From NCBI RefSeq assembly GCF_025751515.1, contig NZ_JAOWLE010000004.1:216445-280444 (forward strand): DNA of 64,000 nucleotides, written 5' to 3'. Under the pieces are notes generated by a model, which searched no databases, was not told where the DNA came from, and saw only the letters and a list, made by a program, of their open reading frames with translations. The position numbers were made by a program, and so were the translations under genes. Positions 57,258 through 64,000 of the stretch are shown piece by piece; position 1 is the first letter of the stretch; each line of letters opens with the position of its first letter. Source of the DNA: Actibacterium sp. XHP0104 (GTDB lineage: Bacteria > Pseudomonadota > Alphaproteobacteria > Rhodobacterales > Rhodobacteraceae).

Positions 57258-57659
57258 TTTGCCGTCCATGAGTTGGATCTGACCGGATGTAGTCAGCCAA
57301 TGCCATCTAACCCATTATGATTATTTCACTATTCGTGAGGTTGGCCTTTGATGGTGTTGGATAGCCTTGGCGAACTTTTGACGAACATTCCCTACTAATC
57401 CCCTACTAGGTATCACACCGAAGTTGAATGATACCGTCATCCTCACCAGCCCAATGAACATATTGAACCTCTTGGCTGGATGCTCGCATCTCGCATATTG
57501 GCGCTGGAGGCTTGTATTAACTTTATCTCTGGTCCGTGACCCGGGGTAATCGACATGAAGCTTATGGGTGGCTAAGATTCTCGGACAACAATCGAAGGCA
57601 CTGGAAAGCCATCGAAATCTCGATAGGTTTAGGTTGAGGCAGAAGAACAGGATTCGTGC
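57258..57659. other. Gene-free stretch at the island edge
   Basis: About 400 bp of mixed composition between the tRNA fragment and the ATPase gene. I find no integrase gene or fragment, no RNA and no clear promoter. A short direct repeat CCCTACTA occurs twice near 57390-57407. It probably contains the promoter of the ATPase-FRG operon. Confidence 0.5.
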
Positions 57660-59306
57660 ATGGTGAAGAACTACATCGGTGTCCCGGATGGCACCACGGA
57701 AGACCTCTCCAACTATGTAGAGATAAAGAAGGTAATCCAGTTCGACTTTGACTCCTTGGAACCAAGGGTACTCGTTGGGCGCAAGGGGTCCGGTAAATCC
57801 TTCACCCAGCGAAAATATGTGGATGCCTCCTACGGTGAGGCAGATAGGTTCGTCCTGCCCTACGACAACGACCCACCAGATCTGGATGGGATCCTAAAGT
57901 TTTCAGCACAGATGCCTGTTAGTTCGAGAACAAACATTTGGCAGAAAATTTGGGAATACGCGATATACACGTCCATCGCGACACATTTGCTCTATTATGA
58001 ACAGTTCAAAATGCGTTTCTCTGGAGACCGCCTTGCCGAGGCTATCAGATACATTGAGCAAGACAGGCGCCCGTTGTTAGGTTTCACCACGCCAACCAAT
58101 GTCTACACCGTGGTACAAGCCATAATCTCCGATTTTGAGGAATACACGGAATTCCTCGATTTCTACAGGTCACCAGATCGCAGTAACTTTACTAATACAG
58201 TGGATCGAGCTCTACGAGACTCGCCAATTGTTTGTGTCTACCTTGACGCCCTGGATGAGGAGCTGCGTAGAGCACCTTCACTTATTGTCGATATCACTAA
58301 GGCTCTCTTTTATGTTTGTTTTAAGTTTGCCCGGGCATCTGGAAACAAGAAAAAGATCCATGTAATGACGACTATCCGTGATATCGTATATAGCACAATA
58401 ATCTACGCGAGCGAACACGGCGATCGGTACAAGGACAACCCACAGGTTGTTGAACTTCCATGGACACCTGTGGCTACAGAAAAGTTCACTCAAAAAAAGG
58501 CCGAAGCTGGCCTGCGTGAGTATCCAAGTTGTAGGTTGGCTCCCCAATCTAAAACACCCCTTGGGCAACTCCTAGGATTTGAGAAAATTGAAAACATAGA
58601 AAAAGACTTTGTAGAAGACATTGACCGTTACATGGTTCGGCATACGAACTGTTCACCGCGCACAATTGTTGCAATGGGAAATAAAATCTTCGAGAGCATC
58701 GATGCAGAGCAAACAATGGATGCTGATTTGTTTAGAGATATTGTAAACCAATATTCCAAAGAATTGGCAAATCGCGTCATTAAAATAGCTTCTGCCTATC
58801 TTGTATCCTGCATTTATGATGATGAAATAGCGCTTCTTGTGGAAAATGAGGCAAACTTTCGTGAGTACGTTAGGTCGAAGAATATTCTGTCTCCCGAGGC
58901 GTTTGAGCAATTTTCTGGTGCGCCTATGCAATCCTTAACCGATGGGTTTGTCAGGCCGATTGTTGGCTTTATTCAAGGCATTGGTACAGACGAATTCTCT
59001 GCCGCAGAACTGAGCGCCGCCATAGATAAATTCGAAGGCCAAAACAATGACTATCGAGAGATGAACCCACAGCACGTGTTGGGAAAGATCGAGAATGTTT
59101 TGTGGGCGCAAGGTCTTCTGGGTGCTCGATATGAAAGGAGGGGAGAGGTTCGCGATGAGTTCTTCTTCTTTGGTCGACTCAATCGAGAGGCTGTTCTCCC
59201 ACGCGATCCCGAGATGTATGTTTTCTGTCCTGGTCTGGTTGACGCCTGCGGGCTAACCCCATCCAAGGGTGTGCCTGTCGGTTATCGTTTTCATGGTGAG
59301 AGCTGA
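57660..59306 (+). CDS. P-loop ATPase next to FRG gene (defence candidate)
   Basis: A 548-residue AT-rich gene. Walker A is GRKGSGKS at residues 40-47 close to the N-terminus. Walker B with an acidic follow-on is VCVYLDALDEE (191-201), a STAND/KAP-like LDxLDE layout also seen in Sll1717-type ATPases. Residues 210-400 are helical. The C-terminal third, with a possible winged-helix segment near 470-510, has no domain I know. The stop overlaps the FRG gene start by one base (TGATG), so the two act together. Nucleotide-driven sensing or switching is inferred; the trigger is unknown. Confidence 0.75.
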   Translation: MVKNYIGVPDGTTEDLSNYVEIKKVIQFDFDSLEPRVLVGRKGSGKSFTQRKYVDASYGEADRFVLPYDNDPPDLDGILKFSAQMPVSSRTNIWQKIWEYAIYTSIATHLLYYEQFKMRFSGDRLAEAIRYIEQDRRPLLGFTTPTNVYTVVQAIISDFEEYTEFLDFYRSPDRSNFTNTVDRALRDSPIVCVYLDALDEELRRAPSLIVDITKALFYVCFKFARASGNKKKIHVMTTIRDIVYSTIIYASEHGDRYKDNPQVVELPWTPVATEKFTQKKAEAGLREYPSCRLAPQSKTPLGQLLGFEKIENIEKDFVEDIDRYMVRHTNCSPRTIVAMGNKIFESIDAEQTMDADLFRDIVNQYSKELANRVIKIASAYLVSCIYDDEIALLVENEANFREYVRSKNILSPEAFEQFSGAPMQSLTDGFVRPIVGFIQGIGTDEFSAAELSAAIDKFEGQNNDYREMNPQHVLGKIENVLWAQGLLGARYERRGEVRDEFFFFGRLNREAVLPRDPEMYVFCPGLVDACGLTPSKGVPVGYRFHGES

Positions 59307-60010
59307 TGATTACTGAAACGAACATGAACACTTGGAACGGCTTCTACAAGAAAATCTGCGATACATGCGGAACAGGCAGTTTTGGTAAGCATTTCCTCTT
59401 CCGAGGCCAAAGAGATGCTGGATGGAAGCTTGAAACCTCCTTTGATCGCTCACAGGTAGGAACACTCGTTGAAAGAGAAAGAGCATTCGACAAAGCGTTA
59501 GAAGCCTTGCGCAACCGGCTAGAGTTTGGTGGTATTCAGCCCCCAAACGGCGATGAGCTCGCTGGCTTAGCACAACACTATGGAATGCCTACGCGAATTC
59601 TTGATTGGAGTTACAGTCCCTATGTGTCCATGTTTTTCGCATGCGCTGGAGCGCTTGAAGCGGGAAGCCGACCGGCTCTGTATATCCTTGATGTGGAGGC
59701 AATGCGAAAGAATGTATCGTCTAAATCAGAGCTTTCTATAGTTGATTATCAACCTGCAAAGAATGAGCGACTCAGAAGCCAACGAGGTTGCTTTACATTT
59801 CTCAAAGGTGATTTTTCATCAATAGATGACTTTTTAGTTTCAAAGAACCTAGGAGTGCCGATTATTACAAAGGTGAAGGTTGGCCGAGCTGTAATCAAAC
59901 CGGCACTGGAGCAACTGTTTAGTATGGATATTACTTATGAGCGGCTATTCCCAGGGCTTGAGGGAAGCGCAAAGCAGGCGTGGTTAGAACATATTCTCGA
60001 AAATAGCTAA
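59306..60010 (+). CDS. FRG-domain protein
   Basis: A 234-residue protein. The FRG motif lies in FLFRGQRDAGWKLETSF (residues 30-46), followed by the hallmark AQHYGMPTRILDWSYSP (89-105) and a C-terminal ITYERLFPGLEGSAKQA. FRG domains are frequent in phage-defence and toxin-like loci, but their biochemical activity is not established. It has no signal peptide or membrane segment. Coupled to the ATPase upstream and closed by a terminator, it forms a two-gene operon. Confidence 0.85.
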   Translation: MITETNMNTWNGFYKKICDTCGTGSFGKHFLFRGQRDAGWKLETSFDRSQVGTLVERERAFDKALEALRNRLEFGGIQPPNGDELAGLAQHYGMPTRILDWSYSPYVSMFFACAGALEAGSRPALYILDVEAMRKNVSSKSELSIVDYQPAKNERLRSQRGCFTFLKGDFSSIDDFLVSKNLGVPIITKVKVGRAVIKPALEQLFSMDITYERLFPGLEGSAKQAWLEHILENS

Positions 60011-60057
60011 CTGCCGTCTGCGGATAAGGTCCACTATGTTAAACGATTGCACGTCAC

Positions 60058-60075
60058 CGGCATCATGCCGTTTTT
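60058..60075 (+). terminator. Intrinsic terminator of the ATPase-FRG operon
   Basis: The stem CGGCA/TGCCG with a 3-nt loop is directly followed by TTTTT, 48 bp after the FRG stop codon. Confidence 0.7.
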
Positions 60076-60157
60076 GAGTTTATGTAAACACTTTGAGCTC
60101 TCTCTGGCGATGCTGATGGATTTGAGCAGAAGCTTGACGCAGTTTTCAGTTTCGCGT

Positions 60158-60929
60158 TTATCTTTTTCGCCTCTTGGACTTCCTCACCCAGTATGGGTTC
60201 TCTCGGTCTTGAAAGTTCATATTGATACTCGTTGCTTCAAAAAGCTGACACGATATCAACTCTGCTGCATCCAAATCAAATAGCGCAACATTCGTCGACC
60301 TTTCGCCAAAAGCACTTTGATACGAAATTCCATCGAAGCCCTCGTCTCGGAAGAGCTCTACTAGTATTTGAGTTGCAACATACTCGCCCGTGTCGTCGCT
60401 TCGCGTCACCGGTTTCGTGAAGGCACGATCAATATCCGACCAAACAAGTTCCGGCCACTTGTCGATCGAGGGTTTTTCAAACAGAACATCGGCACGCACA
60501 GCAGAAAAGCGGCTGCAATCGACTAGCCTCAATTCCCTAGTTGTGACGAAGCGACCGAGCGATATCATCGAACCAATCCAAGGTCGAACTTCGCTCATTG
60601 CCGCGTTCTTATTGCTGCATAGATACAGCATTGGAACTCCCTTTGGGTTAGCTCGCCCCTCCATTGCTCTATCTTGAAGTGGTTTCATCCTTTTGAGGTG
60701 GGAAAGCCGAGGGAATTTCAGCGTCTACCTCCTCGACATATCGCCAATCGTGCCCAACTTGAGCACGCCAGAAGCCGCGATCTTTCGAAATGCGGGAAAG
60801 CCTTGATCCAATGCTTTCACGAACCGCTTCTAAAAATTGGTTGGCTTGAGCAGTTCGAACAAACCTTCGGTTTCGACATACTTCGCGTTCAAACTCCGCA
60901 TATGCTTTCCATGATGTGAAATTGGCCAA
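60158..60929 (-). pseudogene. RES-domain toxin gene broken by a frameshift
   Basis: Two overlapping frames together make one RES-family protein of about 255 residues. The N-terminal part starts at a TTG at 60929 with GGAGG 9 nt upstream and runs to FPPQ. The remainder resumes in another frame at RMKPLQDRAMEGRANPKG. Removing one A from the CAAAAGG run near 60692-60698 restores a single frame. The Arg (GRANP), Glu (SEVR) and Ser (SYQS) that name the domain are intact. RES toxins degrade NAD+. No Xre-type antitoxin gene is next to it. Confidence 0.8.
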
Positions 60930-61007
60930 GTATTAATTCCTCCATTTGGGCCGCTCAGATTTCAAAAACAGGAAAAACGAATCGAAGCCAGCACACCCCT
61001 GAAAATA

Positions 61008-61757
61008 TTATAATGCGGGCAGCACGACCGGGTTCGCTATTGGTCCGACGTTCTGGAATCCGCCTTGGAACGCGACTTCAACGCCCCCTCCTGACTGCCC
61101 ATATAAGGGGACACTTGCTCCACAGCGGGTTGGAGTGTTTGGCGGCGGCTTCAACTCCCATCGGAAGCAAGCAGGGAGGAGCCCAGGAAGCGCCAATCTT
61201 GCAACGGCAGAGAACCCCGTGGGCATGAAGGGAATTTCCGACAACGGAGCCGTGAAGGTTCCAGGCGCGACCATTCCGGTAGCCTGGTTGATCCGTTTGC
61301 TCGCTGGCCACGGCTCCCAGCGGTAGTAGACCTCGTTGGTCCCGGTCAAGCCGATGAATGGGAGATGCCCATATGTCCATTGGCCCGGCTGGGGCGGATT
61401 TGGAAAAGGACCAATTGGGAACAGTTTGAATTCAATCGAAGGCACAATTCGATCGTTCTGTAACGACCGTTCGAGTATTCCAAGGGTCCCAAACCACTCT
61501 TCGAACAACTCCTGTCGGTCTGTTTCAAGACCGCGCGCGTCTTGGCGAAACCAAGGTTCCTCAAGGTAGTGGATTGGCTCGTGCTCACCGTCGTGTGGCA
61601 ACAACTCCCGAGCGAAAATTGCGACTTGGCCTCCAATGATGATAACCCAATCGTCATAGGTATCGTGCTCGGCAGCCAAGACATGTAAGCCCATTGCAGT
61701 CTCAGGACGGTAGGCGAGCCAGGCTTGGTCTTCCTCGGGTACCCGATATAGTTGCAT
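61008..61757 (-). CDS. Protein of unknown function in the island
   Basis: A 249-residue protein with an excellent ribosome-binding site (AGGAGG, 8 nt before ATG). No signal peptide, membrane helix or motif is recognised. The sequence is rich in Pro, Gly and aromatic residues, with a Gly-rich C-terminal 60 residues. It lies 78 bp upstream of the RES pseudogene on the same strand, so they may have been co-transcribed. It does not look like a known antitoxin. Confidence 0.65.
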   Translation of the reverse strand: MQLYRVPEEDQAWLAYRPETAMGLHVLAAEHDTYDDWVIIIGGQVAIFARELLPHDGEHEPIHYLEEPWFRQDARGLETDRQELFEEWFGTLGILERSLQNDRIVPSIEFKLFPIGPFPNPPQPGQWTYGHLPFIGLTGTNEVYYRWEPWPASKRINQATGMVAPGTFTAPLSEIPFMPTGFSAVARLALPGLLPACFRWELKPPPNTPTRCGASVPLYGQSGGGVEVAFQGGFQNVGPIANPVVLPAL

Positions 61758-61911
61758 GGTTCGAACCTCCTAAGCGAACATGAACGTCATACTGCGTTGG
61801 CACAATAACGACGGACTCGCGAAAGTGCCCTTATGTTAAATGCTGGTTGCACGTTGTGGGCGGCCCAACCAAACCCTGCAAACAAGGCAAACCCGGTGCG
61901 CTTCGTGCTCT

Positions 61912-62553
61912 TTAGCCAACAAGACCCTCGACCCACGTTGAAACCGCCGCGCCCATAGTCGTGATGTGATCCGCATGCGTATGGCCTGAGACGCGCTTGC
62001 GCGGCTTTAGATCGTGATCGCCGTCTTCAAACCAACGCAACTGGATCGCCGATGACAGCTCATACTCGCTGACTTCATTCTCCGAGCCAAACTGGTCGCG
62101 TGTTCCCTGACAAATCAGTGTTGGGGTCCGTAGGTGGTGCAGGTGGTCAGTGCGAAGTATCTCAGGCTTCCCAATCGGGTGAAATGGGTAGCCCACGCAG
62201 AGTAACCCGGCGATACTATCCGCCTTAAACAGCTCATCCGCAACCATACTGGCAACGCGCCCACCCATAGACTTCCCACCTATGATCAGCGGGCCATCGA
62301 CATCGAGCGCCTCGATTGTGTCTTGGTACTCCGAGATCAGTTTTTCAGCGCGTGGTGGGGGTTTCCGGCTGCCTTCAGTTCGGCGAGCAGCCATGTAGGA
62401 AAACTCAAACCGGACAACTCTGAGACCCTGTTCAGCCAATGCACCCGCGATTGCTGTCATGGCAGGAGAGTCCATCGGCGCACCGGCGCCGTGGGCAAAC
62501 AGGATGGTTGCTCTTGCTGTCTGCGGGCCGAGGTTTAAGAACTCGTTTTGCAT
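61912..62553 (-). CDS. KANL3/Tex30-type alpha/beta hydrolase
   Basis: A 213-residue hydrolase-fold protein. The oxyanion strand ILFAHGAGAPMDSP, nucleophile GGKSMGGRVAS and a catalytic-triad pattern (GTRDQFG Asp, DGDHDLK His) fit the KANL3/Tex30 dienelactone-hydrolase-like family. I start at the ATG giving MQNEFLNLG; an upstream extension has no support. It is a common chromosomal gene of unknown substrate, here inside the accessory region. Confidence 0.85.
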   Translation of the reverse strand: MQNEFLNLGPQTARATILFAHGAGAPMDSPAMTAIAGALAEQGLRVVRFEFSYMAARRTEGSRKPPPRAEKLISEYQDTIEALDVDGPLIIGGKSMGGRVASMVADELFKADSIAGLLCVGYPFHPIGKPEILRTDHLHHLRTPTLICQGTRDQFGSENEVSEYELSSAIQLRWFEDGDHDLKPRKRVSGHTHADHITTMGAAVSTWVEGLVG

Positions 62554-62796
62554 AATCGCTTCTACTCCAAACGCTCCAAGGCGCGTCTGCTCCTTACATT
62601 TGGCCCGCTGCGCCCAACCCATTGACCAATACAAGTCCCAGGGTGACCCCACCCCATCGACGGGTCTCAGTCAAAGCCGACCTCTGGGCGATCCCGTTCA
62701 GATAGAGTTGGAGGCCAGTCTTTGAAATATGGAAGTAGTGCCATTCCTTCACAACAGTTGGTTGAACAATTCGGCGCCCTCTGCAAGCGTGAACAC
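62554..62796. other. Divergent intergenic region
   Basis: 243 bp between the hydrolase and the HNH-nuclease gene, transcribed in opposite directions. Short open frames occur on both strands but none resembles a protein I know. Presumably it carries both promoters. Confidence 0.4.
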
Positions 62797-63876
62797 ATGG
62801 CACTTTCAGATGTAACCAAAGCCTCCGTGCTCAAGGCGGTCGAAGAATACCGCGCCATTTGGCAGACTGCGTTTCTTGAGAAGTACGGGTTCGGGAAATC
62901 TACTCGCGACCTACTTCGGATTGATGGCGAGGACTTAGACTCCAAGGCGATTGTGGGTGCGGCCCACGGCTACGCGTTGCCGGAAATAGGGCCGCTAGCG
63001 AACTCGGCATTTTCAGGTGGCAAGGATGCGGCGGCTGGGGTCTTGAAAAGATTGGGATTTCAGATCTTCGAAAGGGAAGCTTCTACCAAGCGTGTTTGGG
63101 CCGTTGACGAACTGAGCCTGGTTCAGCGAGAGCACTATGACGTGTCGCGGTCATTTGAAGGTCATTTCACACGGGCACCGTTCGATGAGCGCTATCGAAA
63201 AATGTTCCCGGAACGAAACCCGAATTCCATTCTTCCAAGTGACTTCAGCCACAACAACACACAGAGAGCCAAAGATCTCTATCCGTCTTTCTTGGAAACG
63301 GTCGGAGATTCCGTCTACCGCTTTATTGGACTTGAGGCCGGTCACGAAGGGAAGAATAGAAATCCACTGTGGACGCGAGATGAACTGATCCTCGCGACAG
63401 AGTTCTACAAGAAATTTTCTCCTCAAATTCCAGGAAAAACGGATGGAAGACTTATCGACTTAGCGGACGAGATCAGATCTCTCGCCTCAAGCCTCGGACT
63501 GCGTGGCGACGAGACCTTTCGCAATCCAAACGGTGTCTACATGAAGCTTATGGATCTGAAAAAGTACGACCCGGAGTATGTTGGCAAGGGTCTAGGCCGT
63601 AAGCCACGCGCCGTCGAACAAGAAGTTTGGGACCTTTCCTCTGAAGAACTGGCCGACGCCGCGCGGTCCATCCGTGAAGTTTTGAAGTCATTGAAATTTG
63701 GTAACACACCTTGGGCAGGTACAGCAGACGCTGGGGAACCAGAGGTGGCTGAGGCGGCTGAAGGGGCGTTGGTTACCAGGTTTCACCGTTACCGTGAGCG
63801 CGATACAAAGATTGCCAAGAGTAAGAAGAAGCAGTTCTTAAAGAAGCACGGGCGCCTCTACTGCGAAGCGTGCTGA
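62797..63876 (+). pseudogene. ScoMcrA-like HNH restriction nuclease, 3' end cut off
   Basis: The remaining 359 residues begin MALSDVT, the usual start of this family (an upstream TTG at 62722 is less likely). The N-terminal head domain has FLEKYGFGKS, DSKAIVGAAHGYALPEIGPL and FSGGK. The last residues, RFHRYRERDTKIAKSKKKQF ... CEAC, are the entry into the HNH domain and its first zinc CxxC. The reading frame then meets TGA where an insertion sequence begins, so the His-Asn-His core is lost. Relatives restrict methylated or phosphorothioate DNA. Confidence 0.78.
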
Positions 63877-64000
63877 GCAGCCTCATCTGACTGGTCCAGT
63901 TTGATTGTTAGTGCATGATCGTCCTGTGTTCCATCGGGATGATGGATTCCGGGGCCGGTGGGCGATAACCCAATGCACTGTGGGGCCTCTTTGTGTTGTA
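63874..64000 (-). mobile_element. End of an IS3-family insertion sequence (runs off window)
   Basis: The minus strand encodes the transposase C-terminus YNTKRPHSALGYRPPAPESI and stops at 63908-63910, about 34 bp from the proposed element end at TGAGCAGCC (63874). The position of that end, inside the HNH gene, explains the truncation. The rest of the element, including its other inverted repeat, is outside the window, so length and exact family cannot be given. Confidence 0.8.
63908..64000 (-). CDS. IS3-family transposase, C-terminal part (partial)
   Basis: Thirty codons plus stop of an integrase-core transposase. The RPHSALGYRPPAPE tail is typical of IS3-type OrfB proteins. It continues beyond the right edge. 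It differs from the remnant at 56880 (ALNMRAPVPEA), so two different IS elements have entered this region. Confidence 0.85.
   Translation of the reverse strand, partial: YNTKRPHSALGYRPPAPESIIPMEHRTIMH

Noticed and set aside
57258..57659. An integrase fragment expected beside the tRNA-Thr half
   Set aside because: Both strands were read; the only minus-strand frame (about 46 codons) has no recombinase motif.
60660..60700. Programmed frameshifting in the RES gene
   Set aside because: The shift needed is +1 at CAAAAGG, which is not a classic slippery site, and there is no stimulatory structure apparent. Mutation or sequencing error is simpler.
62594..62803. A 69-codon minus-strand frame between the hydrolase and HNH genes
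   Set aside because: It overlaps the start of the HNH-family gene, has no recognised domain and no good ribosome-binding site.
1..64000. CRISPR arrays, rRNA genes and complete tRNA genes
   Set aside because: No regularly spaced repeats, rRNA-like segments or full cloverleaf sequences were found; only tRNA fragments near 57 kb.

Overview
The window looks like chromosomal DNA of a marine Rhodobacteraceae (roseobacter-type alphaproteobacterium). G+C is high by eye. The gene order mnmG-mnmE-rho-hemJ | maf-aroE-coaE-dnaQ-secB, the RegB/SenC/RegA redox regulators, the heme/Mic60 cluster and a class I PHA synthase are all typical of that group. No species can be named from the sequence alone.

Positions 1-6400 are the replication-origin neighbourhood. 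Leftward genes (mnmG, mnmE, rho, hemJ) diverge from rightward genes (maf, aroE, coaE, dnaQ) around a 430-bp AT-rich non-coding stretch with DnaA boxes, which I read as oriC. A perfect 16-bp parS palindrome overlaps the mnmG start codon about 3.2 kb away.

Positions 6400-43700 are mostly core genes in tight operons: SecB, FxsA, Tim44-like/MltA/Smr, HslVU, and a long leftward cluster regB-(DivL-like)-tsaE-amgK-murU-addB-addA-trxA. These are followed by senC-regA, a proline dehydrogenase-like gene, ahcY, an orphan tryptophan synthase beta-like gene, gpsA-tsaD, hemD-mic60-hemY, and a PHA depolymerase/synthase pair.

Positions 43678-49545 hold a self-contained surface-protein system: an exosortase fused to an EpsI-like domain, one VIT/VWA protein ending in a PEP motif plus membrane anchor, and an OmpR-type response regulator with its sensor kinase. 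Three in-phase TGCAC repeats lie just upstream. Positions 49911-55840 encode a group-2 Mrp (Pha) cation/proton antiporter with A and B fused.

From about 55.9 kb to the end the DNA is visibly more AT-rich and looks acquired. It contains an IS3-type transposase remnant, a tRNA-like fragment, the 3' half of a tRNA-Thr (a probable attachment site), a two-gene P-loop ATPase + FRG-domain operon, a frameshifted RES-domain toxin gene, two genes of unclear role, and a ScoMcrA-like HNH restriction gene cut at its first zinc-binding CxxC by an insertion sequence whose transposase runs off the window. I regard this as a defence-type island. The ATPase-FRG pair is the best candidate for an undescribed system.
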